64,000 bases of DNA from Ectocarpus siliculosus (Eukaryota > Sar > Phaeophyceae > Ectocarpales > Ectocarpaceae). Each line of letters opens with the position of its first letter. Position 1 is the first letter of the stretch. The notes below the pieces were generated by a model that was not told the origin of the DNA, ran no database searches, and saw only the letters and a list, made by a program, of their open reading frames with translations. A program made the position numbers and the translations under genes. Shown one piece after another: positions 35,608 through 46,800 of the stretch. The DNA lies in the NCBI GenBank assembly GCA_000310025.1, contig FN648440.1:1-64000 (forward strand), read 5' to 3'.

Positions 35608-38600
35608 TCACTTCAGAAAGCTTTTCATGTCGGCGTCGGACTGGTCTTCCTCGGGGAATGCGGCGACCTTGTCGAACACATCGTGCATCTTCCGCCTTTT
35701 CTTCTTTTCCCCGCCACTTCCACCCTTCCCGTCCTTCTCGGGACAAGTCTTGCACTGCATTTTCGGCAGTCTCACGCCCTCGTCTGAGTAAGCATTTTCC
35801 ACCAACGGGCAAAACATTCTGTGGTGCATGTTGCACTTATGGCAGGACCACCTGATCGAGTCGGCGTTGTGGGAGGAAGAATGTGGTTGCAGTTACTGTT
35901 GGGCGCACCGACAAAACGAGCTCCACCGAAACGAGCAGCAAGAAAAACTATCTGAATCGCGGATACCGAAACGAGCATCAAGAATACCATCTGAATCGCG
36001 GATCCCATAATCCAATGTATACCTTACCTGTTGTCCGGCTCCGGTTTACACGTGCCGCATCGGATGAGCGGCGACTCGTTGTTGTCCTTCCTCCTCCCTT
36101 TCCCCTTCCGCTTCCCGTCGTCGTTGTTCTCATCGTCCTCGTCCTCCTTCTCCTCCTCCTCCTCCACCACCACCACCACCACCTCCTCCTCCTCCTCCCC
36201 CCCCCCTTGGGTTTTGCTCTTCCTTGCAGTTCGTCTCCGTCCTTTCGCCCCTCTACTCCCTCTCCCTGCTCCCCCCCACGACTTCCCTTTCCTCTTGCGC
36301 TCGGAAGGGCGTTTCATGGGTTTCGCCAGCTGCAGCTTCTTCCTCGTAACCGCATTCTTCGCCTCCTTGAGCCTCTCCATAAAATCCTCGTACGATGGCC
36401 GTAGAGAGGCGTCGGACTCCAGAATCTTCACTCAAGATACGAGAACAAAAAATGGCAAACAGCACAGAAAAAATCGCGTAGCAGCGCAAGGTAGTTATAC
36501 ATCTCAACATTCCATTGAACACAAGTGTCATCGCGACCATCTGGGCACGACTTGAGCGGGACGCAGCCGTTACAGAAGTGGCAGAGATCGTGTGTTGATA
36601 GGGCCAGACGATCAGTCAGACTAATGTATCTGCATGGACAATGTTATGCCCGCGATGCTTATTGGGCCTTAAGCTTGCGCTCACTAGCACATCACGGCAC
36701 ATTACTTCAAGGACTATGGGGGAGTGGGGTGGCCAACGAGAGTTATTGACCGATACTGTAGGGAAACGACCTTTTTGATCCTGCTGGGCTGCTGCGAGCG
36801 AAGGGTCTGGACGATCCATTCCTCAAGCTTGGGGACGCTATTACTGCCGTGCTGTGGGAGACCTTTGCTGAGCTTCAAAACCTCATCCTCGAGACCGTCG
36901 AGGAAGGCTTTCTGGAACGACTACAAAGCAGGCTTCGCGTAGGCCATATTTTCGAACTCGCTGTTGGATAGATTTAACGAGGGGGCGACGACGGGACGAA
37001 TGGCAAGAATTGCGAGGGGCACAATCATGGGTACCTAGGTGTCAACTGCATCGATCAGACATGCGAGGTACCCGTTCCTGGACAGGAGTTTGTCAGAGGG
37101 CTGAGACGTTCCTTGCGCTGCCTAAGAAAAAAAACGTGGGTACCTACCTTTTAAGCTCCTGCGACCAATCCTGGTAAGGCACGATGCCACAAAGGGCGAA
37201 GTACCATTGTGCCACGTCCTTGGCCTGCGCAATGATCGGGGGGGTGTCGACGTCCGCCTTGAATGCTCTTCCTTGCTGGAACTTCTTCCACCTGACACGT
37301 TACAAGTACATCGTGGATTTGGGTTCGATGATGGGGGAAGAACGTGAAGTTGGGATCATGGTCCATAGATCATGGTCGAGAGAGTGGATTCCGCGGGAAC
37401 GAAGAAATAACGGTCCGTCGGAGACAGGTACTGCCAACGGTAAGCTGACCTTCGTTGCTGCTGTAACAGTCGCGTACGTCTATCTAGCCCAACATTACCT
37501 GGCCAGGATCTGCAGATTGAAGCCCTGCTCCTCAGCTGAAAGCGCCATGAAGTCATCCTTGCTGATGTAAGCTAGGGTGACGAGGTTGAGGTCGATGGAC
37601 TTATCTTCGGACTCGACCAGGTCCTTTAGGGCGGTGAGTGCTTCTTCTTTGATGCCCCTCACGGCCTTCAGCCAGCTGCGAAGCGTGGAGTCGCTGGGGA
37701 CCGCCTGCTTTGCCTGAAGAAGCGAAAGCGACAACCAGATAGTTACTGATGCTGCTGCTGATACACAAACCATTGAGCGGGGGTATTGTGCAATTAGTAT
37801 GTACTACTACCGCATGAGCTACGGCAAGTACACAGAGTATTCCACACAACAAAACGATACCACTGCTACGTCGATCGGTGAAGAACATCCGTTCGATATA
37901 GGGTTGTTGTTGACTTTTCATGATCATCTTCTGACCAAACACGTGCTTACCTTCGCGTAGCATTCCTTGATGTCCTTGGGGTTCACTTGCCTACTACGGG
38001 ACCGCGACGTTTCCAGGGAAGCCTGTGCTCCCTTGTAGAGGGAGCTGAAGAAGTACAGCCGATCGTAGATAGTGCGTTCGGCGAACGTCGAGGTGGCATC
38101 ATTGCACGCTGAGGAGTAGTAAAGAACAAACAGGAAAAAAGGTCAGAGCACTTGAATGTTGAGTGAGATAATGGTGTATTAGAGGGAATCCACGTGTTGT
38201 TGAAATGACGTGAAATATTGACATTTCAGGAAGTTTTGACGTGACGAGGTTACGCCGCGTTTTTGGAGGCAAACTCTGACGGCGAAATTTTTGTGAAAAA
38301 GCGTCAAAACTTAAACCGACGCGAAAAGATTGACACTTCAAATATCGCCAGACTGTGGCTCACACACTCTTGCTCTGTGCTCTGTTACCATCACCAAATC
38401 ACGAAAGGAGCGCGGTCAGCAGCGAACACATTGGCCATGCCTACTGATTGCTCCTAGCGGTCCTGCACATACACGTCTCGGCAGTTCTCACGGCGGCCCA
38501 GTGGCCGGACTCGCGTGTTCGGCGCGCGCGTTCGGTAGATGAGCCATCGCGATTGATTTCGCACGGGCTTTCAGCAGCAAAAAGCGGCATAGGCAGTACT

Positions 38601-40056
38601 CGGGGGAGTCCCGCCCTCGGAGGGAGCACATATAGAGGATTACGGGAGGGTACACGGACTTGGCCAGTCAGTAGGTGCATTTCGCCCGCCCCCTCACGGG
38701 GTTCGGTGCTCTGCTGCCGCAGTGACATCGGTACACAGCAGTACACAGCAGTACACAGCAGTACAGCGAGCAGCTGCCTCACTCATCAGCAACGAACGGC
38801 AGTTTGACGCCTGGGAAGTCGCCGCGGCGAAAGAGAGAAGGTCGGCGGGATGCGGCGGAGGGGTACACCTAGTCTCCTGGGAGCCTGGGAGTGTGAGTCT
38901 TTGCTTCAGCATGTCGACCCTGGGTGGCAGCCCGAACCAACCCGGGGTCGTGAACATGACTGGCGTTAACGCGTCAACTCTACTCCATCCACCATTTTTT
39001 TTTTCCTCCCACGTGCCAACGGGCACACGCGGTGCGAATTGTTTCCCGTCAAAACCCTCAACCGTTACTTGATGTTGGCGTCAATCCTCAAAGGTCAAAA
39101 TTCCGCGTCAATCCATAGTGGATACCCTATATTGTTCCAAGTATATGTGTGTGTGGACATCGTCAAACATCGACCCCCTAGTTGTTTTCGGATACGTCAA
39201 TACGAACGATTCAGCAGCAGCAAGAAAGCCGTAGGACTCGTAAGATACCGTGGTATGTATGCATACTACTGCGCCAACACTACAAACATCATGTTTAGTC
39301 TAGCAACAGCCATGAACTCCCACTCTGCCACTATCCTCTTCACGTTTGCGTCCTTGATATCCGAGTAGCATTGGCACGGGACCAGAAAATCACCAGGCTT
39401 GACGGCCTTGAGGGCTACTAAACGATGGTTCCCGTCCAAGACGCTGGCGGGCCCGGCTTTGTCGGCATCCTCTTGTGTGAAAGGCGCTTGATGAACCCCT
39501 TTGAGTATCACAGAAAGCGGCTGGTTCTCCATGAAGTCCTGGGACTCGATCGATTGTTGAAGGAGCTTCACGCTCTTTTGGCTAATCTGCCGAGCGTGGC
39601 TCGTGTTGATCAGCCTTTCCAGTGCGATGTAGTCCATCCCGAGGCTACGCTCCTTCAGGATACCTCCCGCACCCGCTCCATCGTGAAGATGGACAGAAGA
39701 AGATGCACGCCGACCGCTTCCTCCTGTTTCCTGCTGGTATGATGCTCGTCGTTCTCCTCCCCTGCCGCTACTGCTGCTGACCTCGTCGAAGATGCTCGTA
39801 CTGGTGCTGAGGCTGGCGCTGGTGATGCCGATGCCGGTGCCGATGCCGGTGCCGATGCTGGTGGTGGCGCCGATGGTCCGCCAGCCTCAGCGGACGCAGC
39901 CGCGGTGGCAGCGGAAGCATCGGAGGCAGCGGACGCAGCCGCGGTGGCAGCGGAAGCATCGGAGGCAGCGGACGCAGCCGCGGTCTCAGCAGCAGCAGCA
40001 GCAGACGCTGCTGCCGAAGCAGCGCGAGTCCCGCGTGAACGGCCGGCGTGACTCAT
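35608..40056 (-). CDS. Gene E: ParB/Srx-like domain protein with Cys/His zinc-binding C-terminus
   Basis: Start ATG at 40056. The N-terminal ~120 residues are Ala/Ser/Pro-rich with a 13-residue tandem duplication (SAASDASAATAAA). A ParB/sulfiredoxin-like domain follows near 39637-39300: NQPLSVIL, then VLDGNHRLVALKAV, the DGxHR core of that fold. Later exons: 38108-37951, 37713-37499, 37291-37148 (junctions phase-coherent), a segment about 37120-36790 with two in-frame TAGs or unresolved splicing, 36425-36028 (Lys/Arg-rich, then Glu/Asp-rich run), and 35851-35608 ending in TGA. The last two exons join in phase and carry CGTC, CHKC with NMHH and FC, and CKTC, a plausible zinc finger. The frame changes between the Ala-rich start and the ParB domain are unresolved. 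ParB-fold proteins can bind or cut DNA; here that is inference. Possible DNA-binding or nuclease partner of gene C, whose start is 759 bp away and divergent. Confidence 0.5.
36150..36215. repeat. Trinucleotide run (CTC/CAC) inside gene E
   Basis: CTCCTC then CACCAC repeats encode the Glu and Val runs of gene E on the minus strand. Slippage here would change the length of an acidic linker without breaking the frame. Confidence 0.8.
38109..39290. other. Long intron or gap within gene E
   Basis: About 1.2 kb between the ParB-domain exon and the next exon of gene E, with no recognised coding segment. A CAGTACACAG unit is repeated three times at 38731-38765. The phases of the flanking exons do not match directly, so a small exon may be hidden here. 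Confidence 0.4.
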
Positions 40057-40335
40057 CGTGGTGTACGCCGTTCTAGCTGATCAAGGACAACAGGCTGTGC
40101 TAGCGAGACGGCTGCTCGGGGCAATGGTGGACATAGGTAGGGTTTCGCGGGAGGGAGCGGCACACAGATACGGTGACGTATGAGGTGGTGTCCCGACACC
40201 TGTCCTCGAACTCTAGAAGGGCTTGTGTAGACAGCAGTTGAATTCCCAAGCTGAAATATATCGCAGTCTACATGTTGGTTGTCGGAGGCATCCAAATCAA
40301 AGCTTCCTCGTAATAAGCACGATTGGATTTCACCG

Positions 40336-40347
40336 CACAGCGCTGTG
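40336..40347. promoter_or_regulatory. 12-bp palindrome, operator candidate 1
   Basis: CACAGCGCTGTG, a perfect palindrome within a longer block repeated at 40603. Spacing between the two centres is 267 bp. Likely a dimeric protein-binding site, possibly for a protein encoded by the element. Confidence 0.5.
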
Positions 40348-40602
40348 GCTTTGAATTAAAATACATCATCCGGAGGACGTTAACATTTTAAAAACGTTTC
40401 GTGAGCAGGAAACGCTCAAGTTTAATTTAATAGAATCATCTTCGTCTCGAAAAGGGGTGAAAAAGATTCACACAGAGCTCGAATCAAGAAGGGTTTGTTA
40501 CGCCGACAGTTGATTTTTAAAATATCCAAATGCGGATGTAACACCCGCAGAACCAAAAAAAGAACACTTTGCGGGCTTCGACGCCACGATTGAATTTCAA
40601 CG

Positions 40603-40614
40603 CACAGCGCTGTG
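40603..40614. promoter_or_regulatory. 12-bp palindrome, operator candidate 2
   Basis: Second exact copy of CACAGCGCTGTG, with the same upstream context (CACGATTGAATTTCAACG against CACGATTGGATTTCACCG). It lies 201 bp upstream of the gene C start codon. Confidence 0.5.
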
Positions 40615-40814
40615 GGTAGAAATTCAGACGGGCCGATTACTGCTTCCCTATGATTTAGGCTACATGTTGCCGGCAACACCAACAGTTCACAGGATTCAAA
40701 TTTGAAAACCATTGCACACGATCCGAGAACACAACACACACCAACGGTCCGTCGACGGCAGTCATCTCAGCCCCTCGCTGCCGCCGTGCTGGTTGTTGGC
40801 TGGGACAAAATCCA

Positions 40815-43800
40815 ATGCTCTTGGAAGGAGCAGCATGGCTCTTCAAAGCTCTACCGTCGAACCGGAAGCGCACTGCTACGACAACAGCACGGGATGAAGC
40901 TAGCAGCAGCAGCAGCAGCAGCTGTGGTAGCGAGGATGCGATCCCCTCTACCCCCAAACGATCAAAGCGGAAATGGCGAGATCCCCGCCCTTCTGTACAG
41001 CTGTACAAGGACCTGCTGCTGTCAACAAACGGTAAGCGAACCTGTTGCGCAAGGATGCGCTGTGTAGAGTGCTTTGCAACGGGAAAGTACGATGACGGCC
41101 TGCTTATTGCCGAGCAAAAGAGGATGGCGGACTGCAACATGGAGGGGGAAAGGAAGGCCTTCGTCCTGGAGCACGTTCCCCTCCGACCATTGCACCACGG
41201 TGCAATGATCGCTGCTTGCGAACCGGTGTGCAGCAATGCGTTCATGTGGTTGTTCGGTGTATCGAGTGACCTCCTGCGCGCCGTCAAAGGCACGCCAGGA
41301 GCGCGGGCGTCAAGCACCGTGGACAGGCAAGGAACGAACGTACGATATACTTGTCTTGCTAACCTATCAATTATGGGTAAGTCTACGTACATACATAGCT
41401 TTGGTTGGCGTGCAAATCTAACGGACAAAATTTGAATCCACAGGACAGACACTGCTGTAGACTGGTATGCTGGTATACATCATGTATCCACCTACATGTA
41501 TATACACGACGTGCTGTTCGTTGCATGGACTCAGGACGAGACTCAGGACGCTGTGCGTCGTAGTGTAGTTGTTTACGGTAGGCACCGGAAGGAGGAGTGT
41601 TTCGAGACAACCTCAGGAGTTAGTGGCAGCAGCAGCAGCAGCAGCAGCAGCGGTACAGCATTGGTACAGCAGTTAGTTCGGCAGCGACACACAACACCAC
41701 CGCCGACAACAACACAACAACAATAACAACAACCAAACAATTCAAACATGATTTGCAGAGAGAGTAAACAAACGGGTTGCCGCCTCTCCACTAGGCTGTA
41801 GCTGTACTGCTTTGTGTTGGTAGTGTGGTTCACCATTAATTATTCCCACACTCCACCACACCCATGCGGGATGGGAGTACGAGTCTCGACTACAACGGGC
41901 GTTGCCCCCCCCCCCGAAAACTCTGACAAGTTGTTATTGCCGTAATCGTGCACGAAAACTCTGTTAAGTTGTTGCCGAAATCGTGCGAGTCCACATTGCA
42001 CCCCGCCACATGATACCATACATATGCACCACTCACTCTGCTGTAGCTCTTTTGTAGCTCATTGGTCCACAATGAAGAAGGAAGAGGACTTCGCGATTCA
42101 GGCCGGTATATTTAGTTCTACAGATTCATTGTATGTATGTATGTGTAGTCTGTCCACAACCAACCTCCGGTTTCGTCCTTGAGTGGTGCGCGCACGATAA
42201 ATAAAGCCATGCACCATTCATTATGAGGAGGGGTGAGGTCGCTCGCACGACAAATATGCACGGCATAGACTAGTCGAATATGTAGTTCAAATTTCAGCCC
42301 TCAAGTTATGTCTTTCTGTGGACGGTGGGTGGGCAAAAGAAGGACGCACTGGCTATTGAACTCGGAACTGCTGATGACGTGGCGGACGTAGCGAACCCGT
42401 GTAATCACGCACAGAGGATTGTGAAGAAAAGTGAATCGCCCCGCAGCCAGCCGGTCGGGTTCCGGTTACCCCAAAAAGACTGAAGTATCGATAAAAGGGG
42501 GGGGGGTAATGTGGAGACCACCTTCATAAAGGTACAATCTACCCGACGTCTGTCGAGGACGATTCCCTCTTTTCACATTCCCTCCTGATCAATTCCAAAT
42601 GAATACACGCACGTGCTCTTCACGCAGGACTCCGATTTCTGCACCACGTTCACGATTGAAGGGCGACAAGATCGTGGCCTTCATGCAGAGTTGGGTGGAG
42701 ACGTACGGGCAGAACATGCCCAACAACGACAACATTTTCCTCTACGCGACAAACAAAGAGGTACCCAACGATTACTCACTCGTATTCTTCGAGTGGTACA
42801 TCATGTGTGCGTACATTCTGCGCTTCCAAGCGGGCCCTTGCCCTGGATGGTGAAACTAAAGTGAGATTACGTACATGTATTGTTGTAGTTAAGACCTTGC
42901 TAGCTACTTGAAGACCTCGTTTAACGAAAGTTATTTATTTGTTTTGAATACACCGTTACATTTAGCCTTCGCCTCGTACTACAAGGGTGCTTTCTGAACT
43001 GGACCCTGTGTGTCTCTTAATTATGTTAACCCCGCCCTCAACAACAAAGGAAATATACGGCTACTACTGCGACGAGCAGCGCCGGTTGCACAAGGATGAT
43101 CCTTCCAGCTTGCGTGAGGCTCTCGTCAGTCCCACCTACTTTAACAAGGTCTGGGCAGCTCACCTACCTAAAGTCAAGATAAAGGTTCGGGGCGACTTCA
43201 TGTTGTGTGAGACGTGCACTAGGCTGAAAGGATTGCTTCATGGTGAACCTGGACAGCGCCCAGTTCAAGACAAAGCTGCACGGCAACCCTATCAGTCGGA
43301 GTACGACCAACACATCAAGGTTTGTTTGTTTGTGGTGTTATTTGTGGCGGAAACCCGCCACGATGTCAAATGAGATCCTGCCGCAGATGCTAGCTGGAGC
43401 TGCGCGGGTATCATGTTTTTATCGTCATACATACATACATACATACACACATACATACATACAACCATAATAGACTATATGATACAGACCGCATTTACTA
43501 TGTTGCCTGTATAGAATGCAACCAAACGTGCCACGCGTGATTTAGATCGCACCCTCATGTGGCATACACCCTCTGCCGCCCGTCCTGTGCATGGTGACTT
43601 TTCACAAGACAAGCAATGTATGTGTGAAGGCATTATTGAATATACTTCGAAGTATATAATAGTCTAGTACGTGTGTTTGTTATTTTGGCCGGAGCTCACC
43701 GCTGACCGTGAGGTTATTGCGAGAATGGAGAGACGCGCGCAGACAGCAAAAGCTGACGGCAGACCCGCTCAGTTTACGTACAACAGCATGGATGCCGCCG

Positions 43801-46800
43801 CTCAGGTTAAGTTTTCTGTCCCTGCCTTGTCCGTCATGACCCATGGGACCGACAGGTGAGTGAAAAGAACTGGGCCGCTGCGCGACGTATACGTTGTAGC
43901 AGCGTTCGTTCCGCACCAACGAGAAGAAGGCGTAAAATAGTTTGAGACGTCGGGGCGAGAAATGGACGAACAAAGAGCCCGTCGGTCAGCACTCTTCAGT
44001 CGGCGGGCTCGACCACGGAAAATATTGGTCCGGCTTTCTTTTGTCGTTCACCGCCTTTTTTGATTGAGCGGCATACACATTTCCAAACTCCTCCTTAGTC
44101 ACGGCTAACCTATTGCGCCATATGGGCACCCCTCGTGCGCGCTGTTTCTGTCGTTTGTACAGAGGCTGGCCCGAGAGACAAAAAATTTACGCTGTCCTGA
44201 CGGAGGGGCACTCTGTTAGTGTGTCGTTCGTTCCTCAGATCCTGGGCACAGGTGGGCTGGATAGATAGACGGTATCTTCCTCGCATTTTCCTCTTGTCGA
44301 TGTGCTACTTTGCGCTGCTATGTCGATGTAACTACATACATGGTCTCACTTCTTTCCCCGGCAGTCCACAAAAACGAAGTATTTATTTCCTGCGCTAACG
44401 AATCGGCATGTATCATGTTATATATATACTTACAGGATGGTCGTCGTGACGTGACACATTTCTTGTTATTAGTATGGAAAAAAAAAAAAAAATGGCTGTG
44501 ATAATTTTTTTCGTACAGCGGTATGGACCAGACGCCGACTGTACATAGAAGTTGGCGAGTGTCGACTGAGTTGTGTTGTGACGGCATCTTCCACGCACTT
44601 CTGCCAGCGCTGCTTTGTTGTTTGGAGTCTTGTAGGTCGAGATACAGCAGTGGGATTCTCGAGTTGTGGAGGCAAAAGTATGCCTGCAGCCACAGCAAAA
44701 AATTGCATGCATAGCTCGACTACCGTGCTGCTATGTTTTTACTACAGACCAACTGGATGGGATACTTCCTGCCACGGCTAACCATACTACAACGCGATGT
44801 AAACATCCGTTCTTGTGTCGTGCGGCTGCTTCGTGTATCGACGACAGATACACACGCAGGGCTCTCGCGACGTTGTCGTTATTGCGCGGGAGGACCCCCC
44901 CGAGATCTTCCACATATATGGTGCTCCGACGACGGCAGTACAACTGTGCATAGATGTTGTAGGAGAGTGGAGTTGTGCTGTCACGGCATCTTTCCCGCAC
45001 TCTCCTACCGGTGCTTGCGTCATGCAGTCTTCTACGCCGGAAGACGAGAGTGGTTTGGGTTCCCGTGTTGGTTGTGCAGCAAACGTGCCTGCAACAACAG
45101 AGGATACGGTGTTCTATTTATTATTATCCCGCTCACCTTTTTTTTTTTTTTTTGCGACATGATGCAAATTTTGTTTTTCTGAATATGACACAACGAATCC
45201 ATCTCTGTCATAGGTAAGAGTCAGAGTCAGATTAGCAATGAATTCATAGCGTCAGAAAAAGCTACCTGTATGTCTACGATTTCCCAGACAGCATATAGGG
45301 ACATGTATGTCCCCTGTGGCATTTTTCCATTGTCCTTTGGCACTGCCAAGAAGACCGCCGTATCTTTACGCAGTCCAACTTTTGCTTTTATAATTTACAT
45401 CGAACGACGGGGGACGGGTCGCGACCTTCATCATGCCCACCTGCGACTATCGTATCGACGAGACGCCGACTGATCATGGTCGTAAGAGTGTGGAGTTAGC
45501 TGTGTTGTGACGGTATTTTCTACGCCCTACCCCGTCCGATACATACAGCGGCGACTATGCAAGCAAGTGTCCGTGCAACAACGACAAAAAAAAAACGCGT
45601 CCATGCATGTGTATGTAGATAAGGGTGTGTCTTATCAGGCCGCAAAAATACGTAACTTTTTTCACCGAATAGTAACTTTTTTCACGGAACCGTAACTAGG
45701 GTTTCCAGTGGTTCTTATCGGCAGAAGGCGCGAAGGCGCGCATTTTTTCAAAAATTACGGAAAGCGCCACGGCTCGACGTACATACACCGGTCCCGACCA
45801 GGCGAGAGACCCGAGGACTCCCACAACAGACGTGATACACCCACACCATGAACAACAACGCCGTAGCAGTGGCAGACCGGCCATCAAGAACGAAAACGGT
45901 GCCTCTGCGACTGCAGGGTGGAGGTGAAAGTGGTGCAGCTGCTGGGCATGGTGTTGCCCAGATCACGGTGAAGGAAATGTTTGGCGACGAATAACACCCA
46001 TATGCACTCCCGGAAAAGTGTTACCGTGCAATCGTCGAATTTTATGCATGCGTGACGGGGGCGGGGGCGGGTAGTTTCATTTTTATCGTTGGGCATGATT
46101 GAGTCAACGACTTCGTCTTTTCGTAGCATCATTTTTTTTAGGATACGCGCGCCTCCGCAGAGACGTGTGGGTTGTTTGGTTGGCAACAACACTTTGAGAG
46201 GATGCCTTGAGGCAACAAAGGAGTATCAAGGATAATATGGTTGAAGAACGCCGAAGACATCGCTGTCTTGCGGGTAACCTGCCGTGCCGCCAATCTGCGG
46301 ACATGCATATCGTTTGGTGTTTTCCTATTTGCAAGACTTGTTCTTGCAACCCAATACTACGTTGGGTGTTGGCGGGAACTCTGAGGCACGCTTTGGTTCC
46401 GCAATTTTGGAGCCTTGCAATTTTTCCCGTCTCCGCGCATGCTCACTTGAAGCGCAGGAATGTGTTCGCGATGGGATTCGACAAGACCCCAATTTTTAGC
46501 GTGTGTGTGGGTCTCCTTCAGGTCTGCAACCTGGAGCAATGTTTCACCCACGCGACGAATATTTAATACAGGGATGCAGAGACATCATTAAAAGTTGTAT
46601 CAACGACAACAACGTTTTCGATTCACACCCTCCTATCAATTAGGAAAAAAAGTCGAACATGCCCACACTTTTAATGCCCTAGGCAAAACAAGCACCCTCC
46701 AAGACCCACAGGACCCCGCTTTCATCCGCACACGATGCATGTTAACCATAAAGTGTTGCCGGCACGAACACACACATTACGAACCAAGTGTAGTGTGACA

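Larger units (their letters stand above)
40057..40814. promoter_or_regulatory. Divergent promoter between genes E and C
   Basis: 758 bp between two outward-facing start codons. It carries two copies of a ~31-bp sequence (about 40319-40348 and 40585-40615) sharing CACGATTG, ATTTCA and a perfect palindrome. The rest is AT-rich. The layout suggests joint control of the two putative mobility genes. Confidence 0.5.

Noticed and set aside
39792-40076. Gln/Arg/Pro-rich plus-strand frame
   Set aside because: Antisense of the Ala/Ser repeat region of gene E.
40336-40347. Palindrome as a chance occurrence
   Set aside because: A single 12-bp palindrome could be chance, but the second exact copy with the same flanking context in the same promoter makes that unlikely, so it was kept as a finding.
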